A stretch of DNA of 64,000 nucleotides from Paenibacillus baekrokdamisoli (GTDB taxonomy: Bacteria > Bacillota > Bacilli > Paenibacillales > Paenibacillaceae), in the NCBI RefSeq assembly GCF_003945345.1, contig NZ_AP019308.1:4481501-4545500 (forward strand), read 5' to 3'. The notes under the pieces are model-generated. The model did no database searches and was not told the origin of the DNA. It saw only the letters and a program-made list of their open reading frames with translations. Both the position numbers and the translations under genes were made by a program. Of the stretch, positions 34,475 to 42,698 are shown piece by piece (the first letter of the stretch is position 1; every line of letters starts with the position of its first letter).

Positions 34475-35612
34475 TACGCTCAGGCTCCTTTACTTTGTTA
34501 CCCGTAGCGCTATTATCGCCATTCCCTTTATTCTCCATGTTGTCTTCAGCAGCTGGCTGCTCGACTGTATCCGTTCCACTCTCTCGCAGCTTATCTGTCG
34601 CTTCCTTGGAGGCTGTCCCAGATTGATAAATTTCTCGGACGATCTCATCTGTATTGGTTTCTGTAATTTTAATATCCCGAATGTCTGCACCACCGCCTAC
34701 CACTCTCGATAGGGCATCCGACACATTAACGGAATGGGGCAGCCACATCGTCGCAGTGAGCTCATTATCGACTGACCAAGTAACACCATCCAATCCTTCC
34801 GTTTGCGCATGCAAGCTAGACAACTCAGGCATCTGTCCGAATTGAAACTGGATTTCTCGTCCCTTGCTCCACCTTGTCTTCAGCTCATCCAGGCTGCCAT
34901 CATAGATAATCCGCCCATCATCTAGCATAATGACTCTTGAACAAAGGGCCTCTATGTCCTGCAAATCATGGGTGGTCAGCAGAATCGTAGTGCCCTGCTC
35001 GCGGTTTATTTTTTTAAGAAATTCTCGAATTTCCGTTTTCACCACAATATCTAGACCGATAGTTGGCTCATCTAGGAATAGAATAGACGGATTATGAAGT
35101 AAGGAGGCCACTAGCTCACAGCGCATACGCTGTCCAAGACTTAGCTTGCGTACCGGACGATTCAACAGCTCTCCAAGCTCCAGCCTTTCTACAAGCTCAT
35201 CCAACCGCTTGCGGAATTCCGCCTCAGGTACGCGGTATACCTTGCGAAGAAGCTGGAAGGATTCAATAACGCCGATATCCCACCACAGTTGACTGCGCTG
35301 ACCGAATACGACACCAATGCCGCTCACGAACTTCTCACGGTCTTTGTAAGGCACGAATCCGTTTACCTCTATGTGACCAGAGGTTGGAACTAGGATACCG
35401 GTTAACATTTTGATCGTGGTTGATTTGCCTGCACCATTCTCACCAATATAACCGCATATTTCACCTTGAGGAATTTGAAATGATATATCCTTCACCGCAG
35501 TAATTTCATTGTATTCTCGCTTGAACAAATCCTTCAACGCGCCGGTGAGACCTTCACGGTTTTTCTGCACTTGAAACTGCTTGCGTAAATCCTTCACATC
35601 AATTGCCAGCAT
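34467..35612 (-). CDS. ABC transporter ATP-binding protein
   Basis: 381 residues. Walker A is GENGAGKSTTIKML, the Q-loop is VVFGQRSQLWWD, the signature is RKLSLGQRMRCEL, Walker B is ILFLDEPTIGLD and the switch His is in LLTTHDL, all in the first 240 residues, of the NatA/DrrA type. The last 60 or so residues are polar and low-complexity (Glu, Asn, Lys, Thr), beyond the usual end, and look disordered. It leads a three-gene exporter operon divergent from the LCP gene. Confidence 0.93.
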   Translation of the reverse strand: MLAIDVKDLRKQFQVQKNREGLTGALKDLFKREYNEITAVKDISFQIPQGEICGYIGENGAGKSTTIKMLTGILVPTSGHIEVNGFVPYKDREKFVSGIGVVFGQRSQLWWDIGVIESFQLLRKVYRVPEAEFRKRLDELVERLELGELLNRPVRKLSLGQRMRCELVASLLHNPSILFLDEPTIGLDIVVKTEIREFLKKINREQGTTILLTTHDLQDIEALCSRVIMLDDGRIIYDGSLDELKTRWSKGREIQFQFGQMPELSSLHAQTEGLDGVTWSVDNELTATMWLPHSVNVSDALSRVVGGGADIRDIKITETNTDEIVREIYQSGTASKEATDKLRESGTDTVEQPAAEDNMENKGNGDNSATGNKVKEPERNE

Positions 35613-35686
35613 AGGCTCTTTTTCTACCTTTCTCGTTCGACATTTCCTGGGAAATATCTGTCTTTTTCATAGTTAATATATAAAAC

Positions 35687-35716
35687 TTGCTTCTATACGA
35701 CAATCCATTTTATAAT
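35687..35716 (+). promoter_or_regulatory. Putative promoter of the LCP gene
   Basis: TTGCTT (35687-35692), an 18-base spacer and a perfect TATAAT (35711-35716) lie about 120 bases before the LCP start. Confidence 0.45.
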
Positions 35717-35842
35717 TTTATGATATGTAATACTATAGGCAGTTTAATTATTCGTAAACCTTGTCGCTTATATGCACCTACACCTACTCTATTATACCAA
35801 TTTTAACGCCATCATATTTCTTAAATACTGAGGAGGATATTC

Positions 35843-36925
35843 ATGCCGCGTAAGCAGCAAAAGGACCCTAAGAAAAAAAGACCGTGGAAATGGGTAATAC
35901 TCGGAATCGCTATCGTTGTTGTCGCGATTGTGGGCGTCTATATTTATAATCTTAATCATTCATTAGGCGGATTAAGCAAATCAAAAGATCAATCCATATT
36001 TGGTGGATTCAAAGATAACCCGACAGAAAAACCCGCAGTATGGGAAGGCACGGAGAGAGTTAATATTCTTATTATGGGCGGCGACAATCGCGGCTTGAAG
36101 AAAAGCGAGACGGCTCGCTCCGATTCCATGCTCGTTGCCTCTGTTGATCCTGTAACGAAGAAGGCTCATCTCTTCTCGGTGCTTCGTGATACTTATGTTC
36201 CTATTGCAGGCCATGATGAAGGCCGCGTTAATACGGCGCTTGCGCTAGGCGGGCCTAACCTTGCCATGAAGACCATTGGCGGAATGCTTGGACTTGATAT
36301 TCAATATTATGTGTATACAGACTTCGAGGGATTCAAATCACTTGTAGATGCTATTGGCGGTATACAAAATTTTGATGTTGAGAAAAATATGAACTATGTC
36401 GATAATGCGGACGGTAACCGCTATGATATTCATCTTAAAAAAGGAATTCAAGACCTTGATGGTACGACAGCACTGCAGTATGTTCGCTTCCGTCATGATG
36501 CAATGAGTGATTTCACACGAACTGAGCGTCAGCGCAAGCTGCTGTCTGCAGTAGCGGATAAAATGAAATCGGGCTGGACGGTTGTTAATCTTAGTAAAAT
36601 TATTGACAGCATCAGTCCTTACGTAGAGACGAACATCACAGTATCGGATATGCTCAAGCTAGCCCAGCTAGGCCTTTCCACTTCCATTGGTGGATCTTCG
36701 CAAGTACCTCCGATGGATTTAATCGGGGAAAAGAAAGTCGGCGGCGCATCGGTTCTCTCCATAAGCGATGACAAAGCGCTGCTTGATTACGTACAAAGCG
36801 AGATTGCCAAAGATACAGCAGTTACGACACCAGCGGCTGCGGGTACAGATTCTACAGAGGCTGGAAGCAGCAACAGCCAATCAACGAATAATACGAAGAG
36901 CAACACGACTTCCAAAGGTAAGTAA
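35843..36925 (+). CDS. LytR-CpsA-Psr family wall polymer ligase
   Basis: Attaches wall teichoic acid or similar polymers to peptidoglycan on the outer face of the membrane. 360 residues: a basic cytoplasmic start, one helix at about 16-37 (WVILGIAIVVVAIVGVYIY), then the LCP domain with NILIMGGDNR, SDSMLVASVDP, the pyrophosphate-binding LFSVLRDTYV and the late VRFRHDAMSDFTRTERQR. The tail is Ser/Thr/Asn-rich. GAGGAGG precedes the ATG. A strong terminator follows the gene. Confidence 0.95.
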   Translation: MPRKQQKDPKKKRPWKWVILGIAIVVVAIVGVYIYNLNHSLGGLSKSKDQSIFGGFKDNPTEKPAVWEGTERVNILIMGGDNRGLKKSETARSDSMLVASVDPVTKKAHLFSVLRDTYVPIAGHDEGRVNTALALGGPNLAMKTIGGMLGLDIQYYVYTDFEGFKSLVDAIGGIQNFDVEKNMNYVDNADGNRYDIHLKKGIQDLDGTTALQYVRFRHDAMSDFTRTERQRKLLSAVADKMKSGWTVVNLSKIIDSISPYVETNITVSDMLKLAQLGLSTSIGGSSQVPPMDLIGEKKVGGASVLSISDDKALLDYVQSEIAKDTAVTTPAAAGTDSTEAGSSNSQSTNNTKSNTTSKGK

Positions 36926-36951
36926 TCGCTCCTTATAAGATTCAAGTACGT

Positions 36952-36993
36952 AGAGGGTGGATTCTGACCAATCGGCAGAATCACCCTCTTTCT
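36952..36993 (+). terminator. Terminator of the LCP gene
   Basis: AGAGGGTG-ATTCTG (one bulged G) pairs with CAGAATCACCCTCT and is followed by TTTCTT. Confidence 0.85.
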
Positions 36994-37120
36994 TACGAAA
37001 TGCTTAGATTATGCTTACGAAGTGCATTTCTTACGAAATGCTTAGATTATGCTTACGATGTGCATTTCTAAAGAAATGCTTAGATTACGCTTACGATGTG
37101 CATTTCTAAAGAAATGCTTA
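36989..37120 (+). repeat. 38-bp tandem repeat with hairpins before hemL
   Basis: Units start at 36989, 37027 and 37065 with a partial fourth at 37103, period exactly 38. Each junction holds GCATTTC-N4-GAAATGC, a perfect seven-pair stem, at 37024-37041, 37062-37079 and 37100-37117. The loop is TTAC in the first stem and TAAA in the other two. The partial last unit turns from GAAATGCTTAGA into GAAATGCTTAGGAGG, so the array runs straight into the hemL ribosome site. Confidence 0.92.
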
Positions 37121-37132
37121 GGAGGGTTCATT

Positions 37133-38455
37133 ATGTCCATTCAACGTTCACGTTCGGAAATGCTTTATGCTGAAGCACTTGAGCATATTGTCGGCGGTGT
37201 TAATAGTCCGTCCCGTTCTTTTAAAGCGGTTGGCGGAGGCGCGCCTGTTTTTATGAAACGCGGAAGTGGTGCTCATTTCTGGGATGTAGACGGCAACCGC
37301 TACATCGATTATTTATGTGCATACGGGCCAATCATTACAGGTCATGCCCATCCGCACATTACGGCAGCCATTGTACAGGCTGCTGAGAATGGAACACTAT
37401 ATGGAACGCCAACCGAGCTTGAGATTGAGCTCGCACGCAAATTGAAAACAGCTATTCCATCGATGGATAAAGTTCGATTCGTCAATTCCGGCACAGAAGC
37501 GGTAATGACAACGATTCGTGTCGCCCGTGCCTATACGAAGCGCAGCAAAATCATCAAATTCGCTGGCTGTTACCACGGCCATTCTGATCTCGTGCTCGTA
37601 GCTGCAGGTTCAGGTCCATCTACGCTCGGCATACCTGATAGCGCTGGCGTTCCTAAGAGCATTGCAAGCGAAGTTATCACAGTCCCATTCAACGATCTCG
37701 CCAGCCTGCAGCAAGCGCTTGACCACTGGGGAAAAGATATAGCAGCGGTCATGGTTGAGCCAATTGTCGGCAACTTTGGCATGGTTATGCCTGAGCCCGG
37801 CTTCCTAGAAGGGCTATGCAAGATGACTCGCGAAGCCGGCGCACTCGTTATTTACGACGAGGTCATCAGCGCCTTCCGCTTCCATTACGGCAGCGCACAG
37901 ACTTATGCAGCCTTTCCAGACAAGCAAGCGATAGAACCGGACCTGACTGCACTTGGCAAAATCATAGGCGGCGGTTTGCCGATCGGCGCCTATGGCGGCC
38001 GTAAAGAAGTCATGGCTCAGGTTGCACCGTTAGGACCAGCCTATCAAGCGGGAACGATGGCGGGCAACCCTGCCTCTATCTCCGCCGGTATAGCATGTCT
38101 AGAGGTGCTCCAGACCCCTGGCGTGTATGAACGTATGGAGGCACTTACGATTCAGTTAGCCGACGCCTTGCAGCAATCTGCCAATCACTATGGCATTCCA
38201 CTGACGATCAATCGGATTCGAGGCTCCTTCTCGGCGCATTTCTGCGACCATCCCGTCACGAACTATGAGGAAGCACAGGATACAGATGGCGAGCAATTTG
38301 CTCAGTTCTTCCGCTTGATGCTGGATCAGGGCATTTGCCTAGCTCCATCCAAGTATGAAGCGTGGTTCCTAACCACTGCACATACCGAGCAGGATATTAT
38401 AGAGACCATTACAGCAGCGGATAATAGCTTCAAAACAATGCGCGCTGGTCAATAA
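37133..38455 (+). CDS. hemL: Glutamate-1-semialdehyde 2,1-aminomutase
   Basis: PLP enzyme that makes 5-aminolevulinate for haem and related tetrapyrroles. The 440 residues carry GGVNSPSRSF near the start, FVNSGTEAVMTTIRVAR, YHGHSDLVLVAAGSG, YDEVISAFRFHYG and the PLP lysine in TALGKIIGGGLPIGAYGG. GGAGGG is eight bases before the ATG; an in-frame ATG 28 codons earlier lies inside the hairpin array and is not used. No other hem genes are nearby, so it may be the stand-alone (GsaB-like) paralogue. Array and terminator isolate it. Confidence 0.95.
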   Translation: MSIQRSRSEMLYAEALEHIVGGVNSPSRSFKAVGGGAPVFMKRGSGAHFWDVDGNRYIDYLCAYGPIITGHAHPHITAAIVQAAENGTLYGTPTELEIELARKLKTAIPSMDKVRFVNSGTEAVMTTIRVARAYTKRSKIIKFAGCYHGHSDLVLVAAGSGPSTLGIPDSAGVPKSIASEVITVPFNDLASLQQALDHWGKDIAAVMVEPIVGNFGMVMPEPGFLEGLCKMTREAGALVIYDEVISAFRFHYGSAQTYAAFPDKQAIEPDLTALGKIIGGGLPIGAYGGRKEVMAQVAPLGPAYQAGTMAGNPASISAGIACLEVLQTPGVYERMEALTIQLADALQQSANHYGIPLTINRIRGSFSAHFCDHPVTNYEEAQDTDGEQFAQFFRLMLDQGICLAPSKYEAWFLTTAHTEQDIIETITAADNSFKTMRAGQ

Positions 38456-38483
38456 GCATTCGACTGTCGGGAAAGCCTATGAT

Positions 38484-38527
38484 AAAGGGACGCCGCCTCT
38501 TATTAATTAGAGGTGGCGTCCCTTTCG
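38484..38527 (+). terminator. Terminator of hemL
   Basis: AAGGGACGCC-G-CCTCT pairs with AGAGG-T-GGCGTCCCTT around TATTAATT; the plus strand continues TTTCG. Confidence 0.88.
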
Positions 38528-38614
38528 CTTCACTAAGTTTCTTCTTTTTGTTCTTCCCTGATTAAGAGTCAAGAAATCAGCGCAATCATTTCGGCTTCTA
38601 AGGTATAACTTTCT

Positions 38615-38923
38615 GGCTCAAACTCATATTCAGTGGTTGACTATTTTGAAACAGGCCCGTTATAACAGGGGCTTTTCCCGGTAACCTTGCTGAGCGGACT
38701 GTGGAACCGCTATTCAGATCAGAAAACGACTCCAAACAAGTTTAGCGGACACAGGTTCCGCTATCAACTAAAATGCAGCTGATTTCAGAAGATTTGCTGG
38801 AGAATAGCGTCTTCTCTGTCCTTTAATCCACCTACATGCAGCGATTGGACTGAAATAAGAGCTCTCCTGTCCGCTCAGCATCTGATTACTTTCGTCGTCA
38901 ACCACTAGTTTTGGTGTTGAGCC
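38615..38923. mobile_element. MITE-like element, 309 bp, with terminal inverted repeats
   Basis: The ends (38615-38641 and 38897-38923) are imperfect 27-bp inverted repeats: GGCTCAA outermost and AGTGGTTGAC innermost match exactly, with a variable middle. A second perfect 11-bp pair, GCTGAGCGGAC/GTCCGCTCAGC, lies inside near 38690 and 38869, and related GTTCCGCTAT/GAACCGCTAT motifs recur. No protein is encoded. It abuts the stop of the DUF1648 gene. No certain target duplication is visible. It could be a transposon derivative or a large structured intergenic repeat. Confidence 0.7.
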
Positions 38924-38930
38924 AGTTTTC

Positions 38931-40031
38931 TTACTTCTTATCTACAACCGAAGCAATGATGGTAATGCTTATTGGAATGATAATAATGGCACCGACAACC
39001 AGCCAGCTGCTCGGGCGCGCCATGTTAACCGTCCAGCCAATTCCAAAGCGTTTGGGCACGAATAAAGCAGGGTCATCAGCATTGTAATAGAAGGCGCCGC
39101 CGCCCTTCCAATGCTTTTCCTCATTGGAGGCTCCCCATGTGTTATGCGTAATCCCTTTTCGATGAAGATAAAGAATCAATACAATGACACTCCCTAGAAT
39201 AACGACGGGAAGTGCAATCATGACGACCTTGAGAATATCCATAGACCATTCGTAAATGATAGATCCCTGAATATAACTGAATAAGAGGATGATCAGCAAG
39301 GACAAACCATACAGAAAAACAGAGCTCGTAAATCGAAATTTCTGCTCCTTATCCATCGACTCCGCCGCTTGACTCGGATCCAGCTGCTGCTTGGCTATTC
39401 GGGTTATAAAGTTAGTGCCTATGAATAATACAATCATCAACAACTGAATAATGTTTAGCATAAATACCGATCCAAAGCTTTTGCTTGCATATCGATCTGG
39501 CTCGAAGCTTCCATTGTAATGGGTAATTAATGTTTCAGGGATACGATCCCATTGCAGAGCAGCGAATACCACGGAAACGATAACGATACCCAGATGAACA
39601 AGATACCAGCCATTAGCGAGTACCAGACGTTGACTGCGAAACTTTAAGCTAGCCACGCGACGAGTCTCGACCGGCTGCTCCCATCCGTTATTTATTTTCA
39701 TACGAGCTGCAGCCCTGTAATGCCGGGCATTCACGAGTAGCAGCCCTACTAGTTCGACCGTTAGAGCAGTTGGAACTATCACCTGCGTTATGCCTCCAGT
39801 CAGCCAGCCCGCCAATACCCCAGCAGCGATTCCACCTATAATTGCGAATATAGACTGAATGATATAGCTCCGCTTTAGCGAACGAATACCGGGTTCCAGA
39901 CGATTAGCTGCTGGAACAACAACTCCGAACAAATTCGATTGTGTTCCCAGTAAAGGAACAAGTATGACCAGAGCACCTACACACAAATAAGTTACGATGA
40001 AAGAAATCCAAACCAGTTCACTCATGTTCAT
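38931..40031 (-). CDS. DUF1648 domain membrane protein
   Basis: 366 residues with about eight helices. The DUF1648 motif lies near residue 180 (RIPETLITHYNGSFEPDRYA), and the C-terminal part has FVPKRFGIGWTVNMARPSSW, as in DUF5808-type relatives. Such proteins are often paired with small GntR-type regulators, as here: its start overlaps the regulator's stop by four bases. The function is unknown; related proteins in Bacillus affect envelope stress or antibiotic response. Confidence 0.85.
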   Translation of the reverse strand: MNMSELVWISFIVTYLCVGALVILVPLLGTQSNLFGVVVPAANRLEPGIRSLKRSYIIQSIFAIIGGIAAGVLAGWLTGGITQVIVPTALTVELVGLLLVNARHYRAAARMKINNGWEQPVETRRVASLKFRSQRLVLANGWYLVHLGIVIVSVVFAALQWDRIPETLITHYNGSFEPDRYASKSFGSVFMLNIIQLLMIVLFIGTNFITRIAKQQLDPSQAAESMDKEQKFRFTSSVFLYGLSLLIILLFSYIQGSIIYEWSMDILKVVMIALPVVILGSVIVLILYLHRKGITHNTWGASNEEKHWKGGGAFYYNADDPALFVPKRFGIGWTVNMARPSSWLVVGAIIIIPISITIIASVVDKK

Positions 40032-40429
40032 TCCAGATTATCCCCCTTATACATCAAGTCACCTCTATATACGGCGAGGCTAGCAGCTACGAATTCGGAC
40101 TCTGACATCCCTCTTACAACTGCCTCCGAAGCCACAGAACGAAGCTGACGATGCAGCTTATCTATAAAAGCCTCGGTTACACCAGGCATCTCTCCCGGCT
40201 GCACGACAACACCCTTCTTGCGATGAACCTGTAGAAAGCCATCCTGTTTCAGTACCTGATAAGCTTTGTTGACCGTATGCAAATTAATGCCCAGATCAGA
40301 GGCAAGACTTCGAACGGATGGCATCGCATCGCCCGGATTAAGCTCTCCAGATGCGATACCTTCTACGATCTGCTGTGCAATTTGAGCAAAAATAGGCCGA
40401 TCCGATTGCAGCTCTAGCTCAATAAACAT
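40028..40429 (-). CDS. GntR-family regulator, YtrA type
   Basis: 133 residues. The winged helix fills residues 1-75 (SDRPIFAQIAQQIVEGIASG, MPSVRSLASDLGINLHTVNK, YQVLKQDGFL), and the short C-terminal part of about 55 residues is typical of the small YtrA subfamily, which has no large effector domain. AGGAG lies about nine bases before the ATG. It is first in a two-gene operon with the DUF1648 protein, and a strong palindrome over its own -10 region implies autoregulation. Confidence 0.92.
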   Translation of the reverse strand: MFIELELQSDRPIFAQIAQQIVEGIASGELNPGDAMPSVRSLASDLGINLHTVNKAYQVLKQDGFLQVHRKKGVVVQPGEMPGVTEAFIDKLHRQLRSVASEAVVRGMSESEFVAASLAVYRGDLMYKGDNLE

Positions 40430-40446
40430 CTCATCGCTCTCCTAGA

Positions 40447-40477
40447 ACATCTGTTATATTCCGAATATAACAGATGT
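40447..40477 (-). promoter_or_regulatory. Operator palindrome for the GntR regulator
   Basis: Arms of 14 bp, ACATCTGTTATATT and its exact complement, are separated by CCG. The site covers the predicted -10 box and lies 18 bases before the regulator start. Perfect symmetry, length and position make it the probable binding site of the regulator. Confidence 0.85.
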
Positions 40478-40492
40478 CGCATTTTCATTCAA
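40464..40492 (-). promoter_or_regulatory. Promoter of the GntR-DUF1648 operon
   Basis: Minus-strand TTGAAT (40492-40487), 17 bases, then TATATT (40469-40464). The -10 lies inside the palindrome. Confidence 0.65.
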
Positions 40493-40528
40493 GATTCTTT
40501 TTAATTTCCGCTCTGAATTCATTGCTAT

Positions 40529-40675
40529 ATAAGTTGAACTTAAGAAACGAACAATGAGCCGCTGCACAGATGGAATGTTCTTCCGATCGAAATCCGGTCT
40601 CAAAGGCGAACGCTGACGCTTCTCCAGAATCATCCATCTGCTCCGCTCACTTGTTATAGCTCTAGTTCAACTTAT
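40529..40675. mobile_element. MITE-like element, 147 bp, perfect 12-bp terminal inverted repeats
   Basis: ATAAGTTGAACT at 40529-40540 is repeated exactly in inverse at 40664-40675. No protein is encoded between. Its interior TCAAAGGCGAACGCTGACGC recalls the TCAAAGGCGA stretch in the purC-purS gap (9443). It sits between the GntR promoter and the following terminator. Flanks show no clear target duplication. Confidence 0.65.
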
Positions 40676-40691
40676 TTAATTACTAATAGAC

Positions 40692-40739
40692 AAAAAAAAC
40701 GCATCATCTCCCGTCCTTACTGCGACGGAGATGATGCGT
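40692..40739 (-). terminator. Terminator of the inositol-monophosphatase-family gene
   Basis: ACGCATCATCTCC pairs with GGAGATGATGCGT, loop GTCGCAGTAAGGACG, then eight T on the minus strand. Confidence 0.93.
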
Positions 40740-40777
40740 GAACTTTCACATTCTTACCTAATCATTAAACCATATAG

Positions 40778-41632
40778 CTAGCTGCTTCCTTCAGCTTTCA
40801 TCAGCTCATCAACAAAAGCATCATGAATATGTCCATTTGAAGCGGCAACATTACGAACGCCAAGATTGTACGGGTTCCCTTTTGAATCTGTTACACGGCC
40901 GCCGGATTCAGTCACCAGTAGTGATCCAGCAGCCAAATCCCATGAATTCAAGCCATATTCCCAAAATCCGCTTAATCGGCCTGCAGCTACATAGGCCATA
41001 TGTAACGCAGCGGAGCCGCTAGAGCGAATATTACGCACTTGTGGGACAAGCGCTTGAAGCCCTTTCATATTCATTGGCAAGGCATAATTCGGATCAGCTG
41101 GGAAACCCGTTGCAAGCAAACTATCACGAAGCGTTTGCTCCCCAGAGGCCTCCATACGCCGACCGCGTACATAAGCACCCTTCCCTTTCTCTGCAACGAA
41201 CAACTCGTCCCGCATCGGGTCATACACAACACCTACGATTACTTCGCCTTTATGTGCTAGCGCAATGGAGACAGAGAAGAATGGAAAGCCATGCACAAAG
41301 TTGGTTGTCCCATCAATAGGGTCGACCACCCAGAGGTATTCAGCATCCTTCACGCTTTGGAGTGCACGGTCCGATGCTTCCGGTCCAGGCTGAACACCTT
41401 CTTCACCCAAAAAGGAGTGATGAGGAAAATGCGTTTGCACTAAGTTACGAATCATCATCTCCGCACCTTTGTCCACTTCGGTAACGAGGTCTTGAGCAGA
41501 ATATTTTAACGATAGGCTTGTATGGCTGCCTAGCTTAGTTTTAATCCATTCACCAGCTTTCGCCGCGCAATTAATTGCTACAGGGGTAAAGCTTTTCCCC
41601 CCAATAGTAGGGATGTCGTTCTGATCATTCAC
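40778..41632 (-). CDS. Inositol monophosphatase family phosphatase
   Basis: 284-residue, magnesium-dependent phosphatase of the SuhB/IMPase superfamily. Metal and active-site motifs are FLGEEG, WVVDPIDGTTNFVHG and LNSWDLAAGSLLVTE. The start is a GTG without a clear ribosome site; AGGAAAG lies about 17 bases away. The true substrate (inositol phosphate, NADP or another sugar phosphate) cannot be read from sequence. It stands alone with its own terminator. Confidence 0.92.
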   Translation of the reverse strand: MNDQNDIPTIGGKSFTPVAINCAAKAGEWIKTKLGSHTSLSLKYSAQDLVTEVDKGAEMMIRNLVQTHFPHHSFLGEEGVQPGPEASDRALQSVKDAEYLWVVDPIDGTTNFVHGFPFFSVSIALAHKGEVIVGVVYDPMRDELFVAEKGKGAYVRGRRMEASGEQTLRDSLLATGFPADPNYALPMNMKGLQALVPQVRNIRSSGSAALHMAYVAAGRLSGFWEYGLNSWDLAAGSLLVTESGGRVTDSKGNPYNLGVRNVAASNGHIHDAFVDELMKAEGSS

Positions 41633-41722
41633 GTTCGATCACACTACTTTCCTATAACTCTGTTATGGTATTACTATACGTCACCAGAATGGCAAAGTTT
41701 CGCCCGAATTGTGCCATCGCTG

Positions 41723-42544
41723 TTAAAGTTGGGTCACGCCTTCAGTAATTAATTCAATGGAGAGCAGAATCAGAGTTAGTCTTAGAAGCCAGAGCAGTCC
41801 TTTGCCTGTCATTTTACCTGCGATAATCGCACCGATCTTGCCGCCAAACCAAGCACCCGGAACAAGCGCAAGCACAATCCATAATTGAATCTCTCCCAGT
41901 GCTGCATGAACACCGCTGCCTAGAATAGAGGATAAAAAGATGACAAACATAGAGGTAGCTGTTGCCACATGCGGTGGAAAACGAAAAAGCAGTACCATCA
42001 TCGGTACGAACAGAGAACCTCCGCCAATACCGAACAAGCCCGATATAAGACCTACGCAGAATCCGATAATTAGCGCCGGCAGAATGGCATAACCATATGT
42101 ATGAATGCTCCCATCCTCATCCGTAAATGTTCGTTCAATTGGCCATTTCCTAGATACCGGCTTCAGAAAATCGCGTGCAATTAATAGGCCTGCCATAAGC
42201 AGCATGAAAATGCCAAATACAAGCTGAAAGACGCCATTTTGCAAATATCGCGTTATTGCCGAACCAAGCATAGCTGCTGGACCGCTCGTTATGAACAAAA
42301 GCCAGCCACTGCGAAAGTCTACCCGTTTCTTCTTCGCGTAGGAGAGCGTCGATGCAAGCGCAGTCACAATAAGTACGGCCAAAGAAGTTCCAACTGCAAC
42401 CTCATGATTAATCTCCGAGCCCGTCAAGCGAGATCCAAGCAGAATAAGTGTGGGGACGATAATAATGCCGCCGCCGAGTCCAACTACGCTGCCAAAAATA
42501 GAAGCAATGAATCCCAGTACAACCAGACCCAAAAGCGCCAGCAT
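41723..42544 (-). CDS. TauE/SafE family sulfite/anion exporter
   Basis: 273 residues with about eight helices in two halves, each with the family's Gly-rich first helix: GFIASIFGSVVGLGGGIIIVPTL and FCVGLISGLFGIGGGSLFVPMMV. These are the diagnostic repeats of the TauE/SafE fold. The substrate is uncertain; members move sulfite, sulfoacetate or other small anions. No sulfur genes are adjacent. In the 150 bases upstream TGTAATATCTTCT occurs twice in tandem. Confidence 0.9.
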   Translation of the reverse strand: MLALLGLVVLGFIASIFGSVVGLGGGIIIVPTLILLGSRLTGSEINHEVAVGTSLAVLIVTALASTLSYAKKKRVDFRSGWLLFITSGPAAMLGSAITRYLQNGVFQLVFGIFMLLMAGLLIARDFLKPVSRKWPIERTFTDEDGSIHTYGYAILPALIIGFCVGLISGLFGIGGGSLFVPMMVLLFRFPPHVATATSMFVIFLSSILGSGVHAALGEIQLWIVLALVPGAWFGGKIGAIIAGKMTGKGLLWLLRLTLILLSIELITEGVTQL

Positions 42545-42698
42545 AAATTTATCCCTCTTCTAAATTGTAATATCTTCTTGTAATATCTTCTAGTTTAACC
42601 TATCTTACATTAAAATTCGCCACTTTGCTTATGATGGACTACAAATTATTGTTATAAGGACTTTCAAGATATCGATGAAAGGTTGTAATTATGCAAAT

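Noticed and set aside
37049..37132. N-terminal extension of hemL
   Set aside because: It would translate the hairpin repeats; a strong ribosome site supports the later ATG.
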